NCBI GenBank assembly: GCA_035541895.1
Contig: DATKMK010000022.1
Span: forward strand, 1 to 64,000
DNA: 64,000 nucleotides
Direction: 5' to 3'
From: DATKMK01 sp035541895
GTDB lineage: Bacteria; Desulfobacterota; Binatia; HRBIN30; JACQVA1
Part shown: positions 1 through 8,970 of the stretch, piece by piece
Layout: every line of letters begins with the position of its first letter
Position numbering within the stretch: position 1 is the first letter of the stretch
The notes under the pieces: generated by a model
Databases searched by the model: none
Told to the model about the DNA's origin: nothing
Seen by the model: only the letters and a program-made list of their open reading frames with translations
Translations under genes and position numbers: made by a program

Positions 1-269
1 CGATCTGCATGATGCTGTTCTGTCTCTTCTTCCTCGTGCTCGGGGTGCGCGTCTTGGACCTCGCCGGTGAACGGCTCCAGCGCTGGTTGAGCCGGTATCT
101 CGTGCTTGGGCTGGTGATCTCTTGGGGTATCCAAATCGATCACTTGTTCATCCGGTTCGATCATGGGCGAAGCTATGCGGTGCACCCGACGAACATGGAA
201 TGCATCAATCATCCGCTCCATTTGCGCGAGCTGACCGACGAGAACGATATGCACGTCGTCAAGCCGTAA
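1..269 (+). CDS. C-terminal part of an unidentified membrane protein (cut by window start)
   Basis: The open frame runs in from the window edge (codons in phase with position 3) and stops with TAA at 267-269, so only about 88 residues are seen. They contain two hydrophobic stretches separated by a basic/Trp-containing loop (roughly residues 3-20 and 30-45), then a hydrophilic tail ending in KP. This suggests the last membrane segments and cytoplasmic or periplasmic tail of an integral membrane protein. The next gene starts 10 bases downstream on the same strand, so the two are probably co-transcribed. The family cannot be named from this fragment. Confidence 0.5.
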   Translation, partial: ICMMLFCLFFLVLGVRVLDLAGERLQRWLSRYLVLGLVISWGIQIDHLFIRFDHGRSYAVHPTNMECINHPLHLRELTDENDMHVVKP

Positions 270-279
270 CCAATCCCGG

Positions 280-1245
280 ATGTCGCCCACACTCAAGCTC
301 GTCGCCGGACTCATCGTCGCCGGCGCCTTGGTCGGCGGCGCGATCGCGCTCCGTCGTTACGTCGCGGTCTCGCAGCCGCCGCCGCTCGCGGTCGCTGAAC
401 GGCCGACTCCCCGGCGGGTGTTCGCATCCACGCCATCGCATCAGGAAGACCACGGCGATGAGAGCGAGGGCTTCGATGCTGAACGCGGCGAAGCGCCGCT
501 GGCCGGGCAGGCGACGATCCCCACCGCTGCTCGCCTCGAGGCGACCAAGAAACCTGAAGAAAAGGCGGCGACTGCGGAAACTCCTTCTTCCACGGTGCGA
601 CCACACACACGACCGAGTCCCAAGGGCGACGGCCCGGCATACGCGCTGCGGTTCGACGGCACCGGGCCGCCCGCCGATCAACCGGCGCCGCTCATTGAGC
701 AAGGCCTGCAGTTAGACGCTCACGACGGATCAACCTTGTTTCCGCCGGACGCGGTGTTGGCCCTTCCCGACTCCGGTGGTGCGCAATCGGATCAAGGCAC
801 GATTGGGATGTGGGTGCGCCGCGAAACCGACCCGACGGATGGAAAGGGCCGCGGGTTGATCGAGCTGGTCACCGGAACGTGGGAGAACCGCTTGGAGGTC
901 GGCTTCGGTCCGACGACGCTCCGCTTCTTGATGACCACGTCGGATGGCAGTGAGAACGCGGTCAACGCGGGCATCGCATGGGCGCAAGGCGATTGGCACC
1001 ACGTCGCAGTCACGTGGGGCGACGCGCTGATGATGCTCTACGTCGATGGCATGGTGCAGGACCAGCGCACGTACACCGGCACTTTGGAAATGCCTCCCGG
1101 TACACCGTTGTACCTAGCGTCGTCGCGTCGCGGACCGAGCCCTGACGTCGCGCCCATTTCGGTCCGCGGCTTCACCGTGTTGCAGCAAAGCGCGTCGGCG
1201 AATGACATCGCGACGCTGATGAGCGAGACCGCGCCGTCGCGGTGA
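280..1245 (+). CDS. Membrane-anchored protein with C-terminal LamG/concanavalin-like domain
   Basis: The protein has 321 residues. Residues 7-24 form a single N-terminal membrane segment with few basic residues ahead of it. Residues 30-125 are a low-complexity, Pro/Ala/Glu-rich spacer. From about residue 130 the sequence reads as a LamG-type jelly roll, with the typical GTIGMWVRR strand near residue 170, WHHVAVTW near residue 240 and a following YVDG turn. LamG folds bind carbohydrates or act as adhesive modules; no catalytic residues are evident. It follows the preceding membrane-protein gene by 10 bases. An envelope-anchored glycan-binding role next to glycosyltransferase genes is plausible, but is inference. 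Confidence 0.6.
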   Translation: MSPTLKLVAGLIVAGALVGGAIALRRYVAVSQPPPLAVAERPTPRRVFASTPSHQEDHGDESEGFDAERGEAPLAGQATIPTAARLEATKKPEEKAATAETPSSTVRPHTRPSPKGDGPAYALRFDGTGPPADQPAPLIEQGLQLDAHDGSTLFPPDAVLALPDSGGAQSDQGTIGMWVRRETDPTDGKGRGLIELVTGTWENRLEVGFGPTTLRFLMTTSDGSENAVNAGIAWAQGDWHHVAVTWGDALMMLYVDGMVQDQRTYTGTLEMPPGTPLYLASSRRGPSPDVAPISVRGFTVLQQSASANDIATLMSETAPSR

Positions 1246-1275
1246 GAGCAGGCGCGTCGCCCGTTCTTTTATAGC

Positions 1276-1424
1276 CGCAGGCTTCAGCCTGCGCTCTTGT
1301 GTTCGCCGCGGAGTCGTAGGGGCGATGCATGCATCGCCCGGAGGAACGCGGAACGCATCCTGAAGGGTGCGCCTACACGGGGTTGGACGGTTCATAGAAG
1401 GTTCCCCTCCTCACCAAGGAGGGG
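1276..1424. repeat. Cluster of intergenic palindromic repeat units
   Basis: This non-coding stretch between two convergent genes packs three palindromes. 1276-1293 has 8-base arms CGCAGGCT/AGCCTGCG around TC. 1320-1339 is a perfect 20-base palindrome, GGGCGATGCATGCATCGCCC. 1404-1424 has 8-base arms CCCCTCCT/AGGAGGGG with a 5-base loop. The middle unit sits in a block that opens with GTAGGGGCG near 1317 and closes with a near-complement GCGCCTAC near 1375, giving it the form of a small MITE/REP-like element. Dispersed units of this style are common in intergenic DNA of large soil-bacterial genomes. No other copy was noticed in this window. Confidence 0.55.
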
Positions 1425-1457
1425 TCAAGGGAGGTTCGGTCGCGGCGCACCCTCGTA

Positions 1458-1474
1458 GTCCCCGCAAGGGGGAC
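1458..1474 (-). terminator. Hairpin just beyond the stop of the 1479-4019 gene
   Basis: GTCCCC (1458-1463) pairs with GGGGAC (1469-1474) around a 5-base loop, four bases past the stop codon of the minus-strand glycosyltransferase gene. There is no clear U-tract, so intrinsic termination is only possible; an mRNA 3'-end stabilising hairpin is the alternative. Confidence 0.35.
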
Positions 1475-1478
1475 GATC

Positions 1479-4019
1479 TTACCCCGCCGGCTGGGTTCCG
1501 GGCGTCAAGCGCGCCATGCACTCAGGATCGGGAACCGCCAGGCGATAGAACGGAATCAACTGCGGCTCGTCATGCGCGCCCACGCGACTCCACGACAGGC
1601 GCGCCATCGGTTCGAGGATGCGCGCGTTGAATTCGCCGTGCATTTCGAGATGGTGGGGACCAGCGCTCAGACTCATCGGCACCGCACCGCCGGTCGACGC
1701 GCGTACGTTGTCGATCGTGACCTCGACGCCGCCTTCGTACGATTGCGGTACGATCACATAGTCGCCCGCTTCGGTGATGACGAAGTCGGCCTGCCAGGAT
1801 GCTTCGACCTTCCAGGCATCGCGCTCGTGCTGCATCACTCCGCTCCGCATCGCCCCCGGCCAGGTGCCGGCGTCGATCACCGGAACGATCTCGCGCACGG
1901 TGGCGATTGCCGAACGGTCCTGCCGCACCAGAACGAACTGCGCGCGCGCCCCGCGACAATCCGCTTCGCTGCGTTGCGCCGCCTGCAGTGCTGGCGAATT
2001 GAGCGGGAGCGTTCCGAACGCCATGCGCGGTGCGCCGCTGACGTCGTCGAGGCGGATCTCCATGCGCAATCCGGGTAAACGATATTCGAAATACTCGGCC
2101 AGATCGCGCGAGGTGACCGGTGCGGCAACCAACAACGTTACGTCCTCGCGCGCCGTCGCGAGTTTCTGCAGGGTTTGGCCGATGTCCCACGTCGACTCGC
2201 CGCGCACCTCACGCCCGCGCAGCCACGCGGCGTCGTTTTCCAGGAACACGACGTTGGAATTGCTGGGGATGAGTCCGATGACCCGCTTGCCCGCCGCGTG
2301 GTCGCGCAGCCAGATCGACAGATAGGGTAGATCACTGCGGTAGTGCTGCCGCGTGTAGCTCGAGGTCCACAGATCGTGCAGCAGCTTGCCGTTCCAGAGC
2401 GCGGCCCACAGCACGCCGGCCGTCAAAAGCACTGCGATTGCGCGCCGCCCGATGCGACCGAAGTAGCGATCGGCACCGGCGTACAGACTGCCGGCGCCGA
2501 TCGCGACCAACGCGTACACGTACGGAATCGTTGCCTGCGCCCGTAAGATATCGAAGTTGCCGGTCGCGATCAGCGTCCCGTAGAACGTGATGGCGAACGC
2601 GACCAGCACCAACCCATAGAATCCGCGCCACCACATCACCGTGGTACATCCGAGGCCGAGCAGCAGCAGGCTGCCGGTCACCGGATCTATCTGCGGCCGG
2701 CCCCCGACGTTGTGCGTCGCGTTGATATCACCGTGCGTGTAGAAGAGTGCCGCCGCCATCGTGGCGCGCTCCCACCGCTTCCCCAGCATGACCGTCCAGG
2801 TGTCGTCGTGGGCATAGTATTCTTCGTTCCCGCGCGCTCGATTCCAGCCGTTGAGATATTCAAACGAGAACCCATTCGCGAGACGATGCGCGAGCGGAAC
2901 AAATAGCGCCGCTGCCATCGCGATGACCAGGATAGTTGCCGCCACGACACGCAACCCTCTTGTGGTGCGTCGAACGCCCGTCTGCGCAAAGCTCGCGATC
3001 ATCACGCCCATAACAGCGAGCGCCGCGAGGGGACGGAACGCGATGTAGCTGAGCGTGGAAAAGCCCGCCATCAAACCTATCCAGGGGTACGCCGCCCACG
3101 CACCGCGCACCGCGGGCCCCGCAAGCAGACCGAGGCAGCAGATGGCAATCAACGCGTCCGGATGTCCGGGAATTCGCCCGATGATGCTGTCCCACCCGGA
3201 CAACGCGAGGAGCGCCGTGCCCGTGGCCGCCGCAACCGGTCCACCCAACGCGCGAAACCAGAAGTAGGCCGGCAGCACCTTAAGCCAACTGATGATCGAG
3301 TACGGCAATCGGACCGCCAGCAGCGTATTCCCGAGCCACGAAATCCCCACCGCTTCGATCCAGGCTTGACTCAAAAACTCCCAACGACCGCGATAGCCGG
3401 AGAGATACTGCGTCCCGAATTGCCCGGCTTGCAATTCTTCCACCTGCGAGACGCCCTCGGGTGGCGGATAGTTCTGATAGTTCACAAGTCGAAACAAACC
3501 CGCAACGACGAAGAGCAACAGCAACAAAGTCCATTCCCAGCGGCCCAGCCGGTTGCGTGCTGCCGTGCGCGGCGCCTGCATGATGCCGAACCCGATGCTG
3601 ATTGCGATCGCCGCCGCGACCCAGGTGAGGAACGAGCGATCTTGGACCGCCCAATCGGCGGAGAGTTGTCGGCTTGCATCGAACCATAGCCAACCGCCGA
3701 TGCCCACCACCGCGATCCCCACCACCCAACGCCAGCGCTGCGGGGCGAGTCCCCACGCGCGGCCATCGCCTTGGCGCCAGTCGGCTGGGGGCGTCGCATA
3801 CTGCCAGGCCGCCGCCACGATCAGTGCCGCCAGCGCGATCTGCCAGCCGCGCCCCTCGTACGCACTGCTGCTGAAGGCAAGCTGTGCCGCCGCAATTAGC
3901 GCGAGCGAAACGACGAACGCGACGCCGCGAAGGCGTCGAGCGCCGACCGCGGCGACAGCGTGCGGCGGTTGGTCAAGAGTCGATCGGGGTGAATCGGGAG
4001 TCGAGGCGAGAGTCGACAT
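1479..4019 (-). CDS. GT-C/GT39-like multi-membrane glycosyltransferase with C-terminal periplasmic domain
   Basis: ATG at 4019 gives 846 residues; an in-frame TTG at 4040 would add seven. About 12-13 hydrophobic segments cover roughly residues 30-530. The first large extracytoplasmic loop (about residues 180-230) carries an acidic EE pair after YPPPEG, the place where GT-C enzymes hold catalytic acids. The last roughly 290 residues are soluble and beta-rich, ending in a jelly-roll-like module (HHLEMHGEFNARIL near residue 800). GT-C enzymes move sugars from polyprenyl-phosphate donors on the outer face of the inner membrane. Substrate is unknown. It converges on the LamG gene and diverges from the methyltransferase at 4289. 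Confidence 0.65.
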   Translation of the reverse strand: MSTLASTPDSPRSTLDQPPHAVAAVGARRLRGVAFVVSLALIAAAQLAFSSSAYEGRGWQIALAALIVAAAWQYATPPADWRQGDGRAWGLAPQRWRWVVGIAVVGIGGWLWFDASRQLSADWAVQDRSFLTWVAAAIAISIGFGIMQAPRTAARNRLGRWEWTLLLLLFVVAGLFRLVNYQNYPPPEGVSQVEELQAGQFGTQYLSGYRGRWEFLSQAWIEAVGISWLGNTLLAVRLPYSIISWLKVLPAYFWFRALGGPVAAATGTALLALSGWDSIIGRIPGHPDALIAICCLGLLAGPAVRGAWAAYPWIGLMAGFSTLSYIAFRPLAALAVMGVMIASFAQTGVRRTTRGLRVVAATILVIAMAAALFVPLAHRLANGFSFEYLNGWNRARGNEEYYAHDDTWTVMLGKRWERATMAAALFYTHGDINATHNVGGRPQIDPVTGSLLLLGLGCTTVMWWRGFYGLVLVAFAITFYGTLIATGNFDILRAQATIPYVYALVAIGAGSLYAGADRYFGRIGRRAIAVLLTAGVLWAALWNGKLLHDLWTSSYTRQHYRSDLPYLSIWLRDHAAGKRVIGLIPSNSNVVFLENDAAWLRGREVRGESTWDIGQTLQKLATAREDVTLLVAAPVTSRDLAEYFEYRLPGLRMEIRLDDVSGAPRMAFGTLPLNSPALQAAQRSEADCRGARAQFVLVRQDRSAIATVREIVPVIDAGTWPGAMRSGVMQHERDAWKVEASWQADFVITEAGDYVIVPQSYEGGVEVTIDNVRASTGGAVPMSLSAGPHHLEMHGEFNARILEPMARLSWSRVGAHDEPQLIPFYRLAVPDPECMARLTPGTQPAG

Positions 4020-4288
4020 GCGGTGTGCGCCCGCCGTCAACCGACGGGCGAACGGTCACGGAAGACTCGAATTCGGAGTTCGCAGCGGATCGTGCGGGAC
4101 TGATGTTGTGCGAAAGCATTCACGGCGGGTCAGCATTGCCACTCGATTGGTGACAAGGCAAGCAACGGCCGTGGCTAGGTAACCGACAGTCGCGACCCGC
4201 AGACTCTGTTTCGGTTGTGCTTGCTGCGTAGCAACCCGATCCGCTACAAGAAGCCGCCGGTTGCGGCAAAGGGAAGACTTCCACATTC

Positions 4289-5236
4289 ATGCCCTGTCCT
4301 CTGTGTCGCGCCGATCGCTTTGAACCCTGGCTGACCGCGGTGCCGCGATTCGGGTCGCTCGAGCCGAGCCGCTTCAACATTGAACGCTGCGTCGATTGTG
4401 GGCTGCTGCAGACCCGCCCCGCGCCGTCACCGGAAGAATTGGGTGAGGCATACGGAGCCGCCTACACCTGGAAAAGCAACCCCGGACTGGTGAGTCGGCT
4501 CGAATCGCTATACCGCCAGCTCCTGGTCCGTTGTGATCAAGCGCGGTCAGTGCGATTTGCCGCCCGATTGGCACCGGGGACGAATCTGCTCGACATCGGC
4601 TGCGGCGACGGGCTGTTGATTGCTGAGGCGCGGCGTGCGGGTCTCCTGGCGTTCGGTGTCGATCGGCCGGGCGCACCGCTGTGGCCGGCGTGCGACCCGG
4701 CGTGGCGCAGCGTCGGTGACATCGAAGCACTCGAGCAGCCGGCCGATCGCTGGGACATCGTTTCCTTGTTCCAAGTCGCCGAGCATCTTCGTGATCCGCT
4801 GAGTCTGTTGACGAAGATTCACCGTTGGCTCAAGCCGGGGGGCGTCCTCGTGCTGCAGGTTCCGAACGCCGCGTCGGTACAGGCCAGACTGCTGCAGCGA
4901 CGGTGGAGCGCCTTCGACGTGCCGCGGCATCTCGTACACTGGACACCGACGACGTTGCGCCGCGCACTGGAGCAGACCCAATACGACGTGGCAGCGATTC
5001 GGTACATGTCGTTGCGGGACAACGGGCCGGCGCTGATGAGCAGTCTCTTCCCCGGTCTTGATCCGCTCGTCGATCGCGAGCGCACCCTCGGCCGGCCCGC
5101 GCGTTCGGCGGCAGCGCTGGCGCTGCGTCGCTTCTTCTACCTCGGGTTGGTGTGGTCGTTGATGCCGCTGACGTTGGTCGAGGCCGCGGCTCACGCTTCC
5201 GCTTGCATCACCGCGTTTGCCCGCAAACGCGGGTGA
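4289..5236 (+). CDS. Class I SAM-dependent methyltransferase with N-terminal zinc-ribbon-like knuckles
   Basis: The protein has 315 residues. It opens with CPLC and CVDCG (residues 2-5 and about 32-36), a paired Cys knuckle seen in many polysaccharide-cluster methyltransferases. The SAM-binding motif I is LLDIGCGDGLLI near residue 95, followed by a motif II-like stretch (WDIVSLFQVAEHLRDP, near 155) and KPGGVLVLQVPN near 180; this is the Methyltransf_23 layout. A hydrophobic stretch near the C-terminus (about 280-305) may contact the membrane. It diverges from the gene at 1479-4019, and its stop lies 9 bases from the stop of the convergent epimerase gene. Modification of a sugar or lipid in the surrounding glycan pathway is likely; the acceptor is unknown. 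Confidence 0.75.
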   Translation: MPCPLCRADRFEPWLTAVPRFGSLEPSRFNIERCVDCGLLQTRPAPSPEELGEAYGAAYTWKSNPGLVSRLESLYRQLLVRCDQARSVRFAARLAPGTNLLDIGCGDGLLIAEARRAGLLAFGVDRPGAPLWPACDPAWRSVGDIEALEQPADRWDIVSLFQVAEHLRDPLSLLTKIHRWLKPGGVLVLQVPNAASVQARLLQRRWSAFDVPRHLVHWTPTTLRRALEQTQYDVAAIRYMSLRDNGPALMSSLFPGLDPLVDRERTLGRPARSAAALALRRFFYLGLVWSLMPLTLVEAAAHASACITAFARKRG

Positions 5237-5245
5237 CGAACCACC

Positions 5246-6163
5246 TCAGCCACGTGCCGCGTGCACGTGCTCCGCCACGACATCAGCGAGGCTCGATCGC
5301 AGATCGGCAAAACGCGGCGCCCAACCGGTGGCGCGCAAGCGTGTCGTATCACCGGCGAGGAACATCACTTCGCCGGGATTGTAGGCTCGCGCACCGAACC
5401 GCAAGAGATCGGGGCGACCGACAAGCTCCGCGACCGTCAGCAAGACATCGCGCAGCGTGACCGGCACACCGCGGCAGACGTTGACGACGCCGGTGATGCC
5501 GGGCTCGACCAACGTGACGATCGCGGCGGCGAGGTCGGCAACGTGCAAATGGTCGCGCACCTGCAGACCCGGCGACACGTCGAACGGCCGGCCGGCTGCG
5601 AGGGCACGCACCACGCTGGGAATCAGACGCGTCGGGTCTTCACCCGGCCCATGCACGTGAAAGAGCCGCGCCCAGACCATTTCGGCGCCGTGCTGCGCCC
5701 CCAGGGCGCGCGTGACCAGCCACGCTGCCAGCTTGCACGACGCGTACAGGCTAACCGGATCGGTAGGGTCGGATTCGCGGCGCAGGGCGTCGCTCGCCGC
5801 GTACTCCAGACAGGTCCCGACGCCCACGACTTTGGGACAACCCGACGCGAGCACGCGCTCGACCAACGCCACGGTTGTCGCCAGCGACTGCACATTCGCC
5901 GGCGACACCAGATAGTCGACTGGGCGCGCATACCAAGCGAGGTGAATCATCACGTCCGGTCGACAGTCGTTCAGGAGCCGGTCCAGTTGCTGGTGGTCGT
6001 CGAGCGCGACGTTGGCAATCCGCATGCGCCCGGACAGATCGGCAAGGCGATCGCGCGCGCTACCCGGACGAAGCGGCGCAATCACCTCGTCGCCGCGATC
6101 GACCAGCGCACGCGCAACATGGGAACCGATGAAGCCGGCAGCGCCGGTGAGCAGGACCATCAT
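5246..6163 (-). CDS. NAD-dependent epimerase/dehydratase (extended SDR), likely terminal 4-keto-sugar reductase/epimerase
   Basis: I start it at the ATG at 6163 (305 residues), where the Rossmann motif TGAAGFIGSH begins a few residues in. A longer in-frame reading to 6310 would run through the upstream rfbC-like gene. The extended-SDR active site is visible as a YASCKLAAW stretch (Tyr and Lys of YxxxK) near residue 140. It is the last gene of the six-gene CDP-sugar operon, 29 bases after the 3,5-epimerase-like gene. In comparable pathways the last SDR reduces the C4 ketone of the 4-keto-6-deoxy sugar, which is the probable job here. Exact stereochemistry cannot be read from sequence. Confidence 0.75.
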   Translation of the reverse strand: MMVLLTGAAGFIGSHVARALVDRGDEVIAPLRPGSARDRLADLSGRMRIANVALDDHQQLDRLLNDCRPDVMIHLAWYARPVDYLVSPANVQSLATTVALVERVLASGCPKVVGVGTCLEYAASDALRRESDPTDPVSLYASCKLAAWLVTRALGAQHGAEMVWARLFHVHGPGEDPTRLIPSVVRALAAGRPFDVSPGLQVRDHLHVADLAAAIVTLVEPGITGVVNVCRGVPVTLRDVLLTVAELVGRPDLLRFGARAYNPGEVMFLAGDTTRLRATGWAPRFADLRSSLADVVAEHVHAARG

Positions 6164-6192
6164 TTGCGCTCCACGTTCGCGTCGATGCCGGC

Positions 6193-6732
6193 TCACGGCT
6201 CGCCGGCGCCGAGCAGCGGATACGCCTGATCCTTCGGAGCAATGCAGCGAATCGGTTGGGGCCACCGGACGGCGATCGCCGGATCGTTCCACCGCACGCC
6301 ACGTGCGCACTCCGGGTGATAGAACTCGCTCATCTGGTAGAACACTTCGGTATCGTCGGCGAGGGTCTGAAATCCGTGCGCAAATCCCTCGGGGATGTAC
6401 AGCATACGCCCGTTGTCAGCGGTCAATTCAATCGCAATCCACCGCCGATGCGTCGCTGAACTCGGGCGCAAATCGACGATGACATCGTAGATGCCTCCGC
6501 GTGTGCATCGAACCAGCTTGGTCTCTGCATACGGCGCGATCTGGTAGTGCATCCCACGCACAGTGCCGCGCTGCGCATTGAACGAGATGTTGCACTGCAC
6601 CAGCCGTGAGTTCAGCCCGCGAGCGGCGAAGTCGCGTTGACAAAATGAACGTGCGAAGAATCCGCGCTCGTCCGCGATCCGCTCCAATTCGACGACAAAT
6701 GCTCCCGGCAACTCGGTTTCGCGGAAGATCAT
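6193..6732 (-). CDS. rfbC: dTDP/CDP-4-dehydro-6-deoxyhexose 3,5-epimerase family protein (RfbC/RmlC-like cupin)
   Basis: The 179 residues match the RmlC cupin family end to end. RGMHYQ near residue 60 carries the catalytic-base His, YIPEGFAHGF follows near 113, EVFYQMSEFY (with the conserved Tyr) near 128, and ARGVRWNDP near 144. RmlC epimerises C3 and/or C5 of NDP-4-keto-6-deoxyhexoses. It lies 16 bases after the C-methyltransferase gene and 29 before the terminal SDR gene, inside a CDP-glucose rather than dTDP-glucose operon. It therefore probably acts on a CDP-4-keto sugar. Single (C5 or C3) rather than double epimerisation is possible. Confidence 0.85.
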   Translation of the reverse strand: MIFRETELPGAFVVELERIADERGFFARSFCQRDFAARGLNSRLVQCNISFNAQRGTVRGMHYQIAPYAETKLVRCTRGGIYDVIVDLRPSSATHRRWIAIELTADNGRMLYIPEGFAHGFQTLADDTEVFYQMSEFYHPECARGVRWNDPAIAVRWPQPIRCIAPKDQAYPLLGAGEP

Positions 6733-6748
6733 GCGCGGTATCGTGGGA

Positions 6749-7990
6749 TCAGACGATCCGCGGCTCCGGAATCGGAATGATGAACTTGCCGCCGCGGTGA
6801 CGATACTCGGCTTGCTGCGCCAGGATCTCGTCGGCGAAGTTCCACGTCAGCAGCAGGACGTACGCCGGCATCTCCTCAAGCAGTCGCGCCGGCGCGGAGA
6901 TGGGCAGATGGGTACCCGGCGTATAGCGTCCCTGCTTGTATGTGCTGCGATCAACCACGAAGTCGAGAGTCTCGCGACCGAGTCCAAAGTAGTTCAACAG
7001 CGTGCTGCCTTTCGCCGAGGCGCCGTAGGCAGCGAGCCGGTGGCCCTGTGCCTTGAGCGTGCCCAGCAGCGTGCATAGATCGGTCTTCAAACGCCGAACA
7101 CGTTCGGCGAAGCTTTCATAGAATGCGAGGGTGTCGACGCCCCACGCGGACTCCTCGGACAGCAATCTCTGGACCGCGGTGCCGCGATCGTTCGCGGTGC
7201 CGGCCGCGAGCGTGACGAATAAGCGCAGCGAGCCGCCGTGGATCGGCACCCGCTCTACGTCGTGGACGATCAGTCCGTGGCGGAGGAACAAACGATCGAG
7301 CGCTGTCAGGGAAAAGTAGCAGAGGTGTTCGTGATAAATGGTGTCGAACTCACAGTGATCGATCAGATCCTTGACGTACGGCACTTCGATCAGCGCCACG
7401 CCATCATCGCCGAGCAACGCAGCGACGCCGGCCACCACGCCGTTGAGGTCGGCGACATGTGCGAGGACGTTGTGCGCGTGAATCACCGCAGCGGGACCGC
7501 CGTCGGCGCGTACCTGGCGCGCCACCGCCGGACTGAAGAACTCGCTCAGCGTCGGGATGCCGCGGCGCTCGCGCGCGACCGCAGCGACGTTGCGCGCCGG
7601 TTCGATGCCGAGCACCGGAATGCCGCGCTGGTGATAGAACTGCAGCAGATAGCCATCGTTGCTGGCGATCTCGACCACGCGGCGCGACTCATTCAGGTGC
7701 TGCAGGGTGATCAGGCGCTCAGTCAGAACCTGCGCGTGCTTGAGCATCGCGTCCGAGAACGACGAGAAATACACGTACTCGCGAAACAGAATCTCGGGCG
7801 CAACCGTCTCGGTGATTTGCACCAGCCCGCAGCGGTCGCAGAACGCGAGGTCGAGCGGGTAGGTGGGCTCGGGTTGGTCGAGCTGCTCGGCGGTTAGCAG
7901 CGAGTTGGCGAGCGGCGTCCGGCCGAGCGACAGAACCGCCCGCAGCGGCGCCCCGCCGCACGCGCGACACGCGACGGGTGCGGCGGTCAT
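6749..7990 (-). CDS. NDP-hexose C-methyltransferase (TylC3/TcaB9-type)
   Basis: ATG at 7990 overlaps the stop of the upstream dehydratase gene (ATGA) and gives 413 residues, the usual length. Layout: N-terminal zinc-binding domain with CRACGG and CDRCG pairs (residues about 8-13 and 47-51); SAM-binding domain with VVEIASNDGYLL near residue 97; the family signature IYHEHLCYFS near residue 205, containing the Tyr-His-Glu-His residues implicated in catalysis in TcaB9; and a C-terminal Methyltransf_14 domain with a second Rossmann-like motif AAYGASAKGSTLLNY near 318. Such enzymes methylate C3 next to a 4-keto group on nucleotide-activated deoxysugars. Its place between RfbG and RfbC predicts a branched C-methyl sugar. 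Confidence 0.85.
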   Translation of the reverse strand: MTAAPVACRACGGAPLRAVLSLGRTPLANSLLTAEQLDQPEPTYPLDLAFCDRCGLVQITETVAPEILFREYVYFSSFSDAMLKHAQVLTERLITLQHLNESRRVVEIASNDGYLLQFYHQRGIPVLGIEPARNVAAVARERRGIPTLSEFFSPAVARQVRADGGPAAVIHAHNVLAHVADLNGVVAGVAALLGDDGVALIEVPYVKDLIDHCEFDTIYHEHLCYFSLTALDRLFLRHGLIVHDVERVPIHGGSLRLFVTLAAGTANDRGTAVQRLLSEESAWGVDTLAFYESFAERVRRLKTDLCTLLGTLKAQGHRLAAYGASAKGSTLLNYFGLGRETLDFVVDRSTYKQGRYTPGTHLPISAPARLLEEMPAYVLLLTWNFADEILAQQAEYRHRGGKFIIPIPEPRIV

Positions 7991-8970
7991 GTCGAGGAGA
8001 GAAAGGCTCGGTACCAGTCGATGGTCCGCTTCAGCCCCTCGTCGAGGCTGAACAGCGGCGACCAGTGTAGCATCCGGCGGGCCTTGGCCGCGCTGAGATA
8101 CTGGTGGCGAATCTCGTTTGCGGCTTGATTGAGAATCTGCGGCGCCAGGGTCGAGCCCATGAGCGCGAGAATCTTGTCGACGAGTTCGCGCACCGTGAGC
8201 TGGTTCTCGTAGGAGAAATTGAAGCTCTGTCCGCGTAGTTCCGGCGCCTGCGCCAATTGCTCGGCCAACAACGCGTACGCGGCGGCGCCGTCCTCGACGT
8301 AGAAGTAGTCGCGGACGAACAGCCCATCGGAACGAATCACCGGCGGACGGCCGCGCAGGATCGAACGAATGGTGCCGGGCACGATGCGATTCCAGTTGAG
8401 GTCGCCGCCGCCGTAAAAGTTCCCGCAACGCGTGATGACCACCGGCAAGTCGTAGGTGACCGCATAGGCCTGACTGATGAGATCGGCGCACGACTTGCTC
8501 ACGTCGTACGGATGCCGGCCCTGCAGCGGCGTGGTCTCGTCGTACGGCAACCGCTCGGCTTCGCCGTACGCCTTATCCGACGACGCGACGACGATCTGGC
8601 GCACCAGCGGACTCCGTCGGCATGCTTCCAACACCCGCCACGTGCCGGCGATGTTCGACTCGAACGTGGAGACCGGATTGCGATTGGCGACGCCGACGAT
8701 GGTCTGCGCTGCCAGATGCATCACGGTATCGATCTCGTATTCGCCGAGCGCACGCTCGACCAGGGCGGGATCGGCCACGTCGCCATAGACCAGCTTGACG
8801 CGATCGACGAGCCCACCGCGCCACAGCTCGCTCTGCGGCACGCGATCCCGCACCAGGCACACGACGTCGGCGCCGGTGTCGACCAGGCGTCGCACCAGCC
8901 ACGATCCCACCAGTCCGCTGCCGCCCGTGATCAGCGTCGGTCGGTCGCGCCAGAACTCCGCCGAAGTCAT
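7987..8970 (-). CDS. rfbG: CDP-glucose 4,6-dehydratase-like extended SDR
   Basis: ATG at 8970 overlaps the rfbF stop (ATGA) and gives 327 residues. The NAD motif TGGSGLVGSWLV lies near residue 17, VVASSDKAYGE near 125, and the YxxxK catalytic pair in HPYDVSKSCADL near 152. RCGNFYGGGDLNWNRIVPG near 185 resembles the RxGNVxGGGD block of RfbG enzymes. The enzyme oxidises C4 and removes the C6 hydroxyl of CDP-glucose, giving CDP-4-keto-6-deoxyglucose. It is somewhat shorter than typical RfbG (about 355), so a related NDP-sugar dehydratase is an alternative. The translationally coupled rfbF gene upstream supports CDP-glucose as substrate. Confidence 0.8.
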   Translation of the reverse strand: MTSAEFWRDRPTLITGGSGLVGSWLVRRLVDTGADVVCLVRDRVPQSELWRGGLVDRVKLVYGDVADPALVERALGEYEIDTVMHLAAQTIVGVANRNPVSTFESNIAGTWRVLEACRRSPLVRQIVVASSDKAYGEAERLPYDETTPLQGRHPYDVSKSCADLISQAYAVTYDLPVVITRCGNFYGGGDLNWNRIVPGTIRSILRGRPPVIRSDGLFVRDYFYVEDGAAAYALLAEQLAQAPELRGQSFNFSYENQLTVRELVDKILALMGSTLAPQILNQAANEIRHQYLSAAKARRMLHWSPLFSLDEGLKRTIDWYRAFLSST

